A stretch of DNA of 64,000 nucleotides from DASSUW01 sp963803335 (GTDB lineage: Bacteria; Actinomycetota; Thermoleophilia; Solirubrobacterales; Solirubrobacteraceae), in the NCBI GenBank assembly GCA_963803335.1, contig CAWDME010000012.1:124001-188000 (forward strand), in the 5' to 3' direction. The first letter of the stretch is position 1. Every line of letters begins with the position of its first letter. The notes under the pieces are model-generated. The model was given only the letters and a program-made list of their open reading frames with translations, did no database searches and had not been told where the DNA came from. Of this stretch, positions 31,689-39,555 are shown piece after piece. A program made the position numbers and the translations under genes.

Positions 31689-33226
31689 CCCTCCCCCCGC
31701 GCGGGGATCCGCGCCGACAGCCGCGTGCCCTCGCCGAGCGGGCTGTCGACCCACAGCTCCCCCTCGAGCGCGGCCAGCCGGTCGCTCAGCCCGCGCAGGC
31801 CCGAGCCGGTGTCCATCTGCGCGCCGCCGACCCCGTCGTCGCTGACCTCGACCTCGAGCATGTCTTCGCGGCGGCGCACGGTCACGCGGGCGCGCGTGGC
31901 GTTGGCGTACTTGACGACGTTGGTCAGCCCCTCGGCGACAACGAAGTAGGCGGCGGCCTCGGTCCCGGGCGCGAGTCGGTCGTCGAACTCGAGGTCGCAC
32001 TCGACCGGCAGTGACGCCCGCTCGACGAGCACGTGGACGGCCGGCCCGAGCCCGTGGTCGGACAGCACGGCCGGATGGATGCCGCGAGCCAGCTCGCGCA
32101 GCTCGGCGAGCGCGACGTTGAGCTTGTCGGTCAGCTCGCCGACCGTCTCGGCCGCCTCCGGGTCGTCCTTGAGCCGCGCGCGCAGGAGCCGCAGGTCGAG
32201 CGCGAGCGAGACGAGCTGCTGCTGAGCGCCGTCGTGGAGGTCGCGCTCGATGCGCCGGCGGGCGTCGTCGGCGGCCTCGACGATGCGGCGGCGCGAGTGG
32301 CGCAGCTCCTCCAGCCGCGCGCGCAGGTCGGCCTTCAGGCGCTCGTTGTCGAGCGCCAGCACTGCGGCCGACGCGGCGGCGTGGACCAGCTCGGGCGAAG
32401 CGTCGAGCTCGGCGTCGTGGACGATCGCGGCCACGCGGTTGCCCTCGCGCTCCACGGCGGTCCAGGCGCGGCCGGAGCCGGCGCTGGGCAGCGACACCGG
32501 GCGCCCGCGGTCGTCAACGAAGATCTCGCGGTCGGGCAGCCAGTAGGCGATGTTCAGCGAGCGGTCGCCGAGGCGCTCGGCGAGCATCTCGCGCACCGGC
32601 CCCTCCCCCGCCGACTCGGAGCGCAGCAGCGCCTGCGCGAGCCGCCGCAGGAGCCGGCCGATCCCCTCGTGCACGGCGATAGCGACGACGGCGGCGGGCA
32701 CGGCGAGCAGGCACAGCGCGATGCCGAGGGGGACGTCGAGCGGCCATGGGCCGACGAAGCGGGTGCTGTCGCCGCCGAGGCCCTCCACCCCGAGCGCGAG
32801 CAGCCCGAGCGCCAGGAGCACCGGGATGGCGCCGAGCACGAGCGCCGCGACCGACACGGGCAGCACGAGCAGCAGATGCGCGAGCGCGCGCCAGAACGCG
32901 GTCCGGTTGGTGTGCTCGAGCGCGCGGCGCCAGTCGCCGCGCGTGCCGCGCGGGCGCCGCACCGGCGGCAGGTGGGCATCCAGCAAACGGTTCGTCGTGC
33001 GGCGCTCGCCCTCGGCCATCCGCCAGGTCAGCCGCGCGACCGACGCGAGGATCGGCAGCCCGATCCAGACGAGGCTCAGCACCGCGCCGATCAGCGTGCC
33101 GCCGAGGATCACCACGAGGTACACGAGGCCGTACGGGATGCCGAGCAGCAGATAGACGAGCGTCCGGCCGGACATGCGCACGTGGCGCGTGAGCTCGAAG
33201 TCGGGCATGGAGCGGATCGCGGTCAC
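31685..33226 (-). CDS. Orphan sensor histidine kinase, NarL/DesK (HisKA_3) type
   Basis: 513 aa from the GTG at 33226, which overlaps the upstream stop as GTGA (an ATG at 33208 is the alternative). An N-terminal membrane region has about four hydrophobic segments in two pairs (YLLLGIPYGLVYLVVILGG; LLLVLPVSVAALVLGAIPV). A PAS/GAF-like stretch and coiled coil lead to HisKA_3 with the phospho-His in RRIERDLHDGAQQQLVSL, then the ATPase with NVVKYANATRA and SDDGVGGA ... GSGLRGLSDRL. No response regulator gene is next to it. Sandwiched between a DUF4097 membrane protein and a sugar-binding lipoprotein. Confidence 0.9.
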   Translation of the reverse strand: MTAIRSMPDFELTRHVRMSGRTLVYLLLGIPYGLVYLVVILGGTLIGAVLSLVWIGLPILASVARLTWRMAEGERRTTNRLLDAHLPPVRRPRGTRGDWRRALEHTNRTAFWRALAHLLLVLPVSVAALVLGAIPVLLALGLLALGVEGLGGDSTRFVGPWPLDVPLGIALCLLAVPAAVVAIAVHEGIGRLLRRLAQALLRSESAGEGPVREMLAERLGDRSLNIAYWLPDREIFVDDRGRPVSLPSAGSGRAWTAVEREGNRVAAIVHDAELDASPELVHAAASAAVLALDNERLKADLRARLEELRHSRRRIVEAADDARRRIERDLHDGAQQQLVSLALDLRLLRARLKDDPEAAETVGELTDKLNVALAELRELARGIHPAVLSDHGLGPAVHVLVERASLPVECDLEFDDRLAPGTEAAAYFVVAEGLTNVVKYANATRARVTVRRREDMLEVEVSDDGVGGAQMDTGSGLRGLSDRLAALEGELWVDSPLGEGTRLSARIPARGEG

Positions 33227-34005
33227 GGCGCGGTATCCACGGTCACGTCGCCGCTGCCGCTGAGCGCCTGGACGGTGAACGAGGCGTCGTCGGCCACGGT
33301 CAGGCCGCGGACGCGCTCCTGCCCGGAGTCGCTGTTCGCATCGACCCGGTAGCGGCCGGATGGGACCACGGCGTGCACGTCGCCGCTGCCGGAGCGCAGC
33401 TCCATGCGATCGGGCGAGCAGTCCGCGCCGCTGTCGATGTCGCCGGACGCCGACGTGACGACGAGCGTGAAGCCGCAGAAGCCGCTGACCGCGACGTCGC
33501 CGGAGCCGGTGGCCACCCGCGCCGAACCGTTCAGGCCGGCGATCGAGACGCGGCCGCTCGTCGTCCGCACGTTGACGAGCACGTTGTCGGGCACGGCAAC
33601 GCGGAAGCTCACCCGGCAGCTGCCGAGGATCGTGTCCGGACAATGCGACGCGATTCGCAGCACGCCGCCGCTGACGCCGCGCGTCACCTTTGGCGGGTGG
33701 CCGAAGGCGATCTGCTCGGTGCGCCGAACTTCGACCGCGCCGTTCGCGCCGCCGGTGATCGCGACGGGCGCGTCGCCGAGGTTCAGCTCGATCGCCGACA
33801 GCGGGCCGATGACGCGCGAGCGCGCGTTGCGGGTCTCGCGTGTCGCCGCCCACCAGCCGATCAGCACGAGCGCCACGACGATCAGTAGCAGCGCCGAGCC
33901 GGCGACCAGCCACCACCATGGCGAGGCCCTCCGGGCTGAGCCCGGCAAACGGACGGGTGAGCGGCGCGCGGGAGCCGCGGCCGGGGCATCCTCCGTGATG
34001 CTCAT
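33223..34005 (-). CDS. Membrane-anchored DUF4097 (GIN-like) protein
   Basis: 260 aa. A Pro/Ala/Arg-rich cytoplasmic start, one membrane helix (WWWLVAGSALLLIVVALVLIGWW, about 30-52), then an outside beta-helix domain with the repeated turns TTSGRVSI, GSGDVAV, ASGDIDSG, GSGDVHAV and GSGDVTV typical of DUF4097. Four Cys (SHCPDTILGSC, FCGF, DC) may form disulfides. First gene of the three-gene run with the kinase and the lipoprotein. Function of the family is unknown; a regulatory or surface role is plausible. Confidence 0.82.
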   Translation of the reverse strand: MSITEDAPAAAPARRSPVRLPGSARRASPWWWLVAGSALLLIVVALVLIGWWAATRETRNARSRVIGPLSAIELNLGDAPVAITGGANGAVEVRRTEQIAFGHPPKVTRGVSGGVLRIASHCPDTILGSCRVSFRVAVPDNVLVNVRTTSGRVSIAGLNGSARVATGSGDVAVSGFCGFTLVVTSASGDIDSGADCSPDRMELRSGSGDVHAVVPSGRYRVDANSDSGQERVRGLTVADDASFTVQALSGSGDVTVDTAP

Positions 34006-34035
34006 CGGCGACTACCGTAGCCGCCGCGCGGGGGG

Positions 34036-34314
34036 CTACGCGAGTGCGGGGCGCATCAGGCGACGCAGCGAGCGATGGCGCGGGCGGTCGCCGGCAGCCG
34101 CGCGCAGCAGCTCGACGAGGTCGGCGCTCGGCCAGAACGGGTCGGCGACGGCGCGGCCGCTCTCGCGCGAGAGCGCCGCCCGCACCTCACCTCCGGCGTA
34201 GACGAGCATCACGTCGCCCTCGAGGGGCCTCGCGCTATCGAGCGCCGCGAGGCGCTCGAGCTCGGCGTGGTCGGCTGAAGTGGCGGGGCGGAGGACGAGC
34301 GGGGAGGTGGTCAT
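34036..34314 (-). CDS. Small GNAT-like N-terminal domain protein
   Basis: 92 aa. MTTSPLVLRPATSADHAELERLAALDSARPLEG resembles the first strand and helices of a GNAT acetyltransferase, but the acetyl-CoA-binding half is absent. The middle (GDVMLVYAGGEVRAALSRESGRAVADPFWPSADLVELLRAAAG) is a pattern seen in small stand-alone actinobacterial proteins, so this is probably a complete gene rather than a truncation. ATG at 34314 chosen; 12 more residues are possible upstream. Divergent from the LysR gene. Confidence 0.65.
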   Translation of the reverse strand: MTTSPLVLRPATSADHAELERLAALDSARPLEGDVMLVYAGGEVRAALSRESGRAVADPFWPSADLVELLRAAAGDRPRHRSLRRLMRPALA

Positions 34315-34353
34315 GGGGGCAAGTGTCACGAGCGCCTGGCATAAACTCAAATG

Positions 34354-34377
34354 ATCGTTACTGATTCAGGTGATAAA
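34354..34377. promoter_or_regulatory. AT-rich divergent control region with small dyad
   Basis: The 71 bases between 34314 and 34386 are unusually AT-rich for this window. They contain a 12-base dyad ATC-GTTACT-GAT (34354-34365), also readable as a T-N11-A LysR-type site, and a -10-like GATAAA (34372-34377) eight bases before the lysR-type ATG. Likely autoregulatory site; inferred. Confidence 0.35.
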
Positions 34378-34385
34378 GTCGCCTT

Positions 34386-35324
34386 ATGGATGACCTGCGC
34401 CTGCTGAAGGTTCTGCGCGAGGTGGCCCTGCGCGGCTCGTTCTCCGCCGCGGCCGACGCGCTCTCCTACTCGCAGCCGGCCGTTTCGCAGCAGATCGCCC
34501 GGCTGGAGGCGCAGGCAGGGGTCAAGCTGCTCGACCGCCAGCCCAAGGGCATCAAGCTCACGCCCGCGGGCGAAGCGCTCGTCCGCCACACGGAGCGGAT
34601 CCTCGCCCAGCTCGCCGACGCGCAGGCCGAGCTCACCGAGATCGCCTCGTCCGCGCGCGGGCGCCTGCGGCTCGCGTCGTTCGCGACCGCGGCGGGCACG
34701 ATCGTGCCGCTCGCCGTGTCCGCCTTCCGCCAGCTGCGCCCCGGCGTGCGGGTCGATATCGAACTGCTGGACCCGCCGCTGTCGGTCCCGGCGCTGCGCC
34801 GCGGCGACTTCGACCTCGTGATCACCGAGGAGGGCGGCTTCGAGGACGATCCGGATCTGACCGGGTTGGGCGTCGAACGCCTGATGGACGACGTGCTGTA
34901 CGCGGCGCTGCCGGTCGGCCACCCGCTGGCGACGCGCCGGGCGATCGCGTTGACCGACCTCATTCACGAAGACTGGATGCTGGTCGGGCTCCAGGGCACC
35001 TGCCAGGGCTCGAACATCGTGCTGCGGGCGTGCGCGCAGGCGGGCTTCGAACCGCGCGTCGCCTACACGTCCGACGACTACTTCGCGATCCAGGGCCTGG
35101 TGGCGAGCGGCATGGGCGTGGCGCTGGTGCCGGGCCTCGCACTGGCGAGCCAGCGCGAGGACGTCGCGGTCCGCCCGCTGCGGGGGCGCCCGCCGTACCG
35201 GCGGATCGGCGCGGTGTTCAGCGGCGAGGCGTCGGGGCCGTTGGCCGTCATGCTCGACTGCCTGCGCGACGCCGTGGAGGCGTACCGCGGCGCCGCACCG
35301 ACGTCCGCAGTGGCGGCGGCCTGA
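34386..35324 (+). CDS. LysR-family transcriptional regulator
   Basis: 312 aa. N-terminal winged HTH: MDDLRLLKVLREVALRGSFSAAADALSYSQPAVSQQIARLE is diagnostic in its LysR pattern, followed by GVKLLDRQPKGIKLTPAGEAL and a linker helix. The C-terminal periplasmic-binding-like effector domain starts near RGRLRLASFATAAGTIVPL. Target genes are uncertain: the divergent small GNAT-like gene is one candidate. ATG start with almost no leader after a -10-like GATAAA. Confidence 0.93.
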   Translation: MDDLRLLKVLREVALRGSFSAAADALSYSQPAVSQQIARLEAQAGVKLLDRQPKGIKLTPAGEALVRHTERILAQLADAQAELTEIASSARGRLRLASFATAAGTIVPLAVSAFRQLRPGVRVDIELLDPPLSVPALRRGDFDLVITEEGGFEDDPDLTGLGVERLMDDVLYAALPVGHPLATRRAIALTDLIHEDWMLVGLQGTCQGSNIVLRACAQAGFEPRVAYTSDDYFAIQGLVASGMGVALVPGLALASQREDVAVRPLRGRPPYRRIGAVFSGEASGPLAVMLDCLRDAVEAYRGAAPTSAVAAA

Positions 35325-35342
35325 AATCTCAGGGTTCGGTTT

Positions 35343-35382
35343 CCCGCACCTCGATTGACCGGCGGACCGTATCGAGGACGGG
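35343..35382 (+). terminator. Stem-loop 18 bases after the lysR-type stop
   Basis: CCCG-CA-CCTCGAT, loop of 15, ATCGAGG-A-CGGG: a 7-bp stem extended by 4 bp across a small internal loop. Position suggests a terminator of the regulator gene, but no T-run follows, so it would be Rho-assisted or part of the downstream leader. Confidence 0.4.
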
Positions 35383-35424
35383 TGGGCGCATTGGGAGTAT
35401 TCGCGTCGTTCCCCCCACACATAC

Positions 35425-35459
35425 AGAGGCGAGGCCCACGGAAGGGCTACACCGCCTCT
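35425..35459 (+). other. Second stem-loop of the leader: nested hairpin
   Basis: Outer stem AGAGGCG (35425-35431) with CGCCTCT (35453-35459), inner stem GCCC (35434-35437) with GGGC (35444-35447), loop ACGGAA, asymmetric internal loop AG/TACAC. Resembles the architecture of a small aptamer or protein-binding RNA. No known riboswitch class could be matched by eye. Confidence 0.4.
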
Positions 35460-35517
35460 CGCTCCGACCCCGGCTTGCTCCTCTCTCCTCCCCGGCGGTC
35501 GCACGGTCGGAAGCAAC

Positions 35518-35559
35518 GTGACCAAAGGTCACCGCCGCGGTCCCCCAGCCGCGGCGGTG
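35518..35559 (+). promoter_or_regulatory. Overlapping alternative hairpins before the amidotransferase gene
   Basis: GTGACC-AAA-GGTCAC (35518-35532) is an odd-symmetry inverted repeat. Its last three bases are also the start of a perfect 11-bp stem CACCGCCGCGG (35530-35540) / CCGCGGCGGTG (35549-35559) with loop TCCCCCAG. The two cannot form fully together in RNA. The stem ends 32 bases before the ATG at 35592 and is followed by a GTTTTCTCT stretch. Either a protein operator plus terminator, or a switching leader. Confidence 0.45.
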
Positions 35560-35591
35560 TACCTCACGTTTTCTCTAATCTCGACGATCTG

Positions 35592-36314
35592 ATGGCTCCG
35601 GTCGTCGCATGCCTGCACTACCTGTCTGACGTGTTCACCGGCCATGCCGGCAGCGTCCTGGTCGACGCGGGCATCACGCTCGACGATCGCCACATGCTCG
35701 CCGGCGCGGCGCTTCCGGCGCTCGGCGCGATCGACGGCGTCGTCGCGTTCGGCGGCGACCAGTCGGTCACGCGCATCTCTGAGGACCCGTTGCTGAGGGA
35801 GTCGGCGGAGTTCCTGCGCGAGTGCGTGTCGGAGGGCGTGCCGGTGTTCGGCGTCTGCCTGGGCGCGCAGCTCCTGGCGCACGCCCTGGGCGGGTCGGTC
35901 GCCCGGATGCCGCGGCGGATGGTCGAGTGGGCGCCGATCTCGCTGCTGCCCGCCGGCCTCGACGATCCGGTGGCGGGCACGCTGCCGGACGGGGCGATGG
36001 CGCTGCACTGGAACGAAGACGGCTTCGAGCCGCCCTTGGGGGCCGTCGAGCTGCTGCGGCGCGTGAGCGCGGGCGGTGAGATGTTCCGGTTCGGCGAGTC
36101 CGCCTGGGGCGTCCAGTTCCACCCCGAGATCGACGAGCCCGGCCTCGACACCTGGTACGCCGACAGCGGCGGCCGCGAGCTCGCCGAGGCGGGTGTGCCC
36201 GAGGAGGCTGCGCGCACCGCCGACGCCCGTTTCCTGCCCGGCCAGCGCGCGCTGTCCGAAGCGCTGTTCGGCGGTTTCGCGCGCGTCGTCGCCGCCCGCA
36301 CCGTCGCCGCGTGA
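35592..36314 (+). CDS. Class I glutamine amidotransferase-like protein
   Basis: 240 aa, one GATase-1 domain. Nucleophile Cys89 in PVFGVCLGAQLLAHALGG and the His177/Glu179 pair in WGVQFHPEID complete the triad. It resembles the GMP-synthase-like stand-alone amidotransferases, some of which act as gamma-glutamyl hydrolases. The partner synthase is not in the window. ATG at 35592 fits the family start (MAPVVACLHYLSD). It overlaps the thioesterase by four bases and is preceded by a 267-base leader with three hairpins. Confidence 0.88.
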   Translation: MAPVVACLHYLSDVFTGHAGSVLVDAGITLDDRHMLAGAALPALGAIDGVVAFGGDQSVTRISEDPLLRESAEFLRECVSEGVPVFGVCLGAQLLAHALGGSVARMPRRMVEWAPISLLPAGLDDPVAGTLPDGAMALHWNEDGFEPPLGAVELLRRVSAGGEMFRFGESAWGVQFHPEIDEPGLDTWYADSGGRELAEAGVPEEAARTADARFLPGQRALSEALFGGFARVVAARTVAA

Positions 36315-36778
36315 CGCTCGACGACTACCCGCACCACTCCGCGATCCCGACGCGCTGGGCCGACAACGACGTCTACGGCCACGTCAACAACGTCGAGTAC
36401 TACGCCTTCTTCGACACCGTCATCAACGCCTGGCTGATCCGCGAGGGCGGCCTCGACATCCACGCCGCCCCGGTGATCGGCCTGTGCGCGGAGTCGCACT
36501 GCGAGTTCGTGGCGCCTCTGGCGTTCCCGGAGACGGTGACGGCGGGGCTGCGCGTCGGCCACCTCGGGCGCTCGAGCGTGCGCTACGAGATCGGGTTGTT
36601 CGGCGCGGATGGCGGCGTTGCCGCCACCGGGTGGTTCGTGCACGTGTTCGTGGACCGGGCGTCGCGGCGGCCGGCTTCGATACCTGACGGTCTCCGCGCG
36701 GCGCTGGAGCGGCTCGTCGCGCCTACTGCGGCCGGCGCGATCACCCCGCCGGGGTCTTCGCCTCCATCAGCGCCTTAA
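36311..36778 (+). CDS. Acyl-CoA thioesterase, hot-dog fold (4HBT type)
   Basis: 155 aa. The 4-hydroxybenzoyl-CoA-thioesterase-like pattern is clear: RWADNDVYGHVNNVEYYAFFDTVINAWLI, with the catalytic Asp in the ADNDVYGHVNN motif. A Pro/Ser/Ala tail follows the fold. GTG start overlapping the amidotransferase stop. Hydrolyses an acyl-CoA of unknown identity in the cytoplasm. Its last 38 bases overlap the convergent SRPBCC gene. Confidence 0.88.
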   Translation: MTLDDYPHHSAIPTRWADNDVYGHVNNVEYYAFFDTVINAWLIREGGLDIHAAPVIGLCAESHCEFVAPLAFPETVTAGLRVGHLGRSSVRYEIGLFGADGGVAATGWFVHVFVDRASRRPASIPDGLRAALERLVAPTAAGAITPPGSSPPSAP

Positions 36779-37199
36779 GCCGCTCCATCGCGCGCGCGTT
36801 CTGCTTGCGCAGGTAGGCCCGGGCGAGCGGGCCCTGGAGGCGCTCGACGAGCGTGGCCGGCTCCATCTCGAGGGTGAACGTGACGTCCGTGCCGCCGTCC
36901 GCGGACGGAGCGAGCGTGTACGTGCCGCGGGTCCGGGACTGCATCGCCTTGCCGCCGCGGCCGGTCTCGACGATCCGCTCGGGCGAGGACTCGAGGATGG
37001 TGATCTCGGCGTCGCGGTGCGGGCCCACCGTCGTCTTCAACCGGACGCCCGCGCCGGCGCCGCGGGTGTCCTCGTGCGTCATGACCCAGTCGACGAGAAA
37101 GTGGTCGGTGAACTGCTCGTGGTTGGCGAGGTCGTCCAGGAATGCGAAGACGTCCGCCGGCGGGCGGCCGATCGACGTGGAGACGATGACGGGCTTCAT
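36741..37199 (-). CDS. SRPBCC (START-like) family protein
   Basis: 152 aa. MKPVIVSTSIGRPPADVFAFLDDLANHEQFTDHFL is the usual first strand and helix of polyketide-cyclase/SRPBCC lipid-binding folds, and the C-terminal long helix is LARAYLRKQNARAMERLKAL. Conserved pocket-lining pattern without catalytic motif. ATG at 37199; longer in-frame extensions read antisense into neighbouring small genes. Function unknown. Confidence 0.83.
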   Translation of the reverse strand: MKPVIVSTSIGRPPADVFAFLDDLANHEQFTDHFLVDWVMTHEDTRGAGAGVRLKTTVGPHRDAEITILESSPERIVETGRGGKAMQSRTRGTYTLAPSADGGTDVTFTLEMEPATLVERLQGPLARAYLRKQNARAMERLKALMEAKTPAG

Positions 37200-37217
37200 G
37201 CGCCACAGTGTCTCGCG

Positions 37218-37442
37218 ATGCGATCGATCCTGCTCGCCCCAGCGCCCGTGGCCAAGGCCGCCGCGCTCGCCGTCAGCACGGCCCGGGAGCGCTGGATGCT
37301 GGCCCAGCCGCGCGACGTGCGCCGGTCGTACGTCGAGCAGGTCCTCGACCGACCGCACGATCCCAACGCTCAGGAGCGCTGGATGCTGCTGCAGAGCGAC
37401 GCGGTGCGCCACTCGTACGTCAAAGACGTGCTCGACGCGTGA
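37218..37442 (+). CDS. Small tandem-repeat protein of unknown function
   Basis: 74 aa built from two similar units: RERWMLAQPRDVRRSYVEQVLD (about 24-45) and QERWMLLQSDAVRHSYVKDVLD (about 52-73), joined by RPHDPNA. Shared positions are ERWML, Q, VR, SYV and VLD. An N-terminal Ala/Val-rich helix precedes. The repeat conservation argues that it is a real gene; nothing similar is recognised by name. ATG at 37218, 18 bases from the divergent SRPBCC start. Confidence 0.65.
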   Translation: MRSILLAPAPVAKAAALAVSTARERWMLAQPRDVRRSYVEQVLDRPHDPNAQERWMLLQSDAVRHSYVKDVLDA

Positions 37443-37463
37443 CGCCGCGCCATACTGGCGAAC

Positions 37464-37844
37464 GTGCCCACTCCTGAGGACCTGCTCGCCGAGGCGCCGC
37501 TCGAGGCAGCGGTCGCCGCCCTGGCCGAGCGCAACCACCACCACCTGGCGCAGATGAATCCCGCCGAGCGCCAGGACGCCCTCGCCCACTGGCGCGAGCT
37601 CGCGGTCGCGGTGCTGACGGCGGCCGGAGCCGCTCTCGGCGACGAGTCCGCGAACGGCGGCGCCCCAGGCCGGGCGGTGATCGTCCTCGAGGATTCCGGC
37701 CCAGAGGAGATCGCCATCCACGCGACCTTCTTCCCGCAACTGCAGGACCTCGGCGGCGGCGAGGTCGGCGCGACGCCGGCCCAGGCAGCCGCGCTCGAGC
37801 TGCTCGAGCAGATCTCAGACGACGACGATCCAGGCGCCGGCTGA
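37464..37844 (+). CDS. Hypothetical protein
   Basis: 126 aa, GTG start 21 bases after the repeat protein. Amphipathic helices at the N-terminus (LLAEAPLEAAVAALAERNHHHLAQMNPAERQDALAHWREL) are followed by a beta-rich middle (GRAVIVLEDSGPEEIAIHATFFPQLQDLG) and an acidic tail (ISDDDDPGAG). Soluble, no signal peptide. It precedes the GAF-phosphatase gene by 40 bases, so a regulatory partnership is possible but unproven. Confidence 0.6.
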   Translation: MPTPEDLLAEAPLEAAVAALAERNHHHLAQMNPAERQDALAHWRELAVAVLTAAGAALGDESANGGAPGRAVIVLEDSGPEEIAIHATFFPQLQDLGGGEVGATPAQAAALELLEQISDDDDPGAG

Positions 37845-37884
37845 CATCTCACCGCAGGGTCTGAGCGAGACCCTCGAGCAGATC

Positions 37885-39555
37885 GTGGCCCAGCTCAGGC
37901 GGGCCTTCGACCTCACGGGCTGCGCGTTCCTGATGGTCGACTGGGAGGAGCGCTACATCCGCCCGGCCGCGGCCTGGTTCTCGACACCGGAGGTCGGCGA
38001 CGCCTTTGGCGCCGTGCTCAGCCGCCCCTATGACCCCGACCGCGCCGGCATCACCGAGGCGGCGATCGAGCGCCGCACGCCGCTGCTCGTGGCCGGCATC
38101 GAGGAGTGGCCGGGAGCTCCGGGCCTGCGCCGCCGGCTCGAGGAGGAGCTGCCGCCCGAGCAGGCCCGCCACACCTGGGAGTGGTACGTCGCCTCCTCAC
38201 TGCTCTCGGTGCCCGTGCACGCGCCCGACGGCCGGGTCCTCGGCGTGCTCGCGATGTCGTCGGAAAGCTTCACCCACGACGACCTGCGCGGCGCCGAGGT
38301 GTTCGCCAACCTCGCGGGCATCGCGCTCGACCGCTCCGAGCTGCTGCACCGCGAGGAGCAGCGCAGCCATGAGGAGCTCGTGCTCAACCAGGCGGTCCAG
38401 GAGATCGCGCGCTCGCTCGAGCTCGACGACGTCTACCGCGCGATCGTCGAGCAGGCGGCCGTGGTGAGCGGCATGAGCAAGGTGATGCTGACCCGCCAGG
38501 AGCCGGCCAGCCGGGATCTGCAGGTCGTGCACGCCAAGAACGTCTCCGAGCGCATGCTGCGGCAGCGCTTCGTCGTCGGCGAGGGGATGATCGGCCGCGT
38601 GGCCGCGACCGGCGAGGCGTACGTGAGCCGCGAGGCCGACCGCGACCGCTTTCTCGCCTGGGCGGTCGACGAGGAGGGCTTCCGCTCGTTCGCGCACATC
38701 CCGCTGTCGATCGGCACACGGCTGTTCGGCGTCCTCACGGTCGGCGACCCGCGCGAGGTGTGCGACGACGCGCTGCTGGCCCGGATGCTCGCGTTCGGGC
38801 GCTTCGCCGCCGGTGCGGTCGCCAACGCGCTCGACTTCCAGCGCGAGCGGCGCGTCGCGCTCGCCCTCACGCAGGGCTTCATCCCCGGCCCGCTGCCGGA
38901 GCTCGAGGGCTTCGAGGCCGGGCTCGTCTACTCCCCGTCCGGCCACGCCGCGGGCGGCGGCGACCTGTTCGGCCTGTGGCGGCTGCCCAGCGGGTCGGTG
39001 GCGCTGCTCGTCGGCGACGTCAGCGGCAAAGGGATCGAGGTCGCCGCGATCAGCGCGATGGTGCGCTTCTTCATCGAGGCCCGCACGTGGGATGCCGCCG
39101 ACACCGCCGCCGTCCTCAGCCAGACCAACGCGCTGCTGCGCCGCCGCCTGCCCGGAACCACGTTCGTGCCGGTGGTGATGGCGGTGATGGACGCGGCGAC
39201 GATCCGCTGGTGCAACGCCGGCCACACGCCTCCGGTGCTGCTCAGCGCCGACGGCAGCCGGCGCGAGCTGCGCGGGACCGGGCTGCCGCTGGGCGTCGAC
39301 GAGAACGCCCAGTACACGAGCGAGGAGGCGCCGCTGGGCCCCGGCGACGTCGTGTTCGCCTGCACCGACGGCCTCACGGAGGCACGCCGTGAGGGCCGCC
39401 AGTTCGGCGACGAGCGGCTCGACGCCCTGCTCGCCGAGCACGGCCGCACGCTCGACCCCGAGGCGCTGGTGCACCGGCTCCAGCGCGAGGTCGAGGAGTG
39501 GGCGCCGACGCTCGACGACGACCTCGTCATCCTCGCCCTGCGGCGCCAGCCGTGA
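37885..39555 (+). CDS. GAF-GAF-SpoIIE/RsbU-type PP2C serine phosphatase
   Basis: 556 aa. Two GAF domains (about 1-150 and 165-310; FDLTGCAFLMVDWEE and LDDVYRAIVEQAAVVSGMSKVML) precede a PP2C-like domain of the SpoIIE family with metal-binding acidic motifs GGGDLFGLW, LLVGDVSGKGIEVA, VFACTDGLTEAR and the terminal TLDDDLVILALRR. Such proteins dephosphorylate a STAS anti-anti-sigma factor in response to a signal sensed by GAF. GTG at 37885 is the first conventional start; an in-frame CTG at 37861 would complete the first helix of the GAF domain. A STAS protein lies at 48339. Confidence 0.9.
   Translation: MAQLRRAFDLTGCAFLMVDWEERYIRPAAAWFSTPEVGDAFGAVLSRPYDPDRAGITEAAIERRTPLLVAGIEEWPGAPGLRRRLEEELPPEQARHTWEWYVASSLLSVPVHAPDGRVLGVLAMSSESFTHDDLRGAEVFANLAGIALDRSELLHREEQRSHEELVLNQAVQEIARSLELDDVYRAIVEQAAVVSGMSKVMLTRQEPASRDLQVVHAKNVSERMLRQRFVVGEGMIGRVAATGEAYVSREADRDRFLAWAVDEEGFRSFAHIPLSIGTRLFGVLTVGDPREVCDDALLARMLAFGRFAAGAVANALDFQRERRVALALTQGFIPGPLPELEGFEAGLVYSPSGHAAGGGDLFGLWRLPSGSVALLVGDVSGKGIEVAAISAMVRFFIEARTWDAADTAAVLSQTNALLRRRLPGTTFVPVVMAVMDAATIRWCNAGHTPPVLLSADGSRRELRGTGLPLGVDENAQYTSEEAPLGPGDVVFACTDGLTEARREGRQFGDERLDALLAEHGRTLDPEALVHRLQREVEEWAPTLDDDLVILALRRQP

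Noticed and set aside
34036..34314. Truncated acetyltransferase pseudogene
   Set aside because: The same short form is familiar in actinobacteria and the frame is intact with a good start, so it is kept as a complete small gene.
35425..35559. Known riboswitch (cobalamin, SAM, glycine, c-di-AMP, ZTP, glutamine, guanidine, fluoride)
   Set aside because: None of the conserved core sequences I recall is present; left as an unassigned structured leader.
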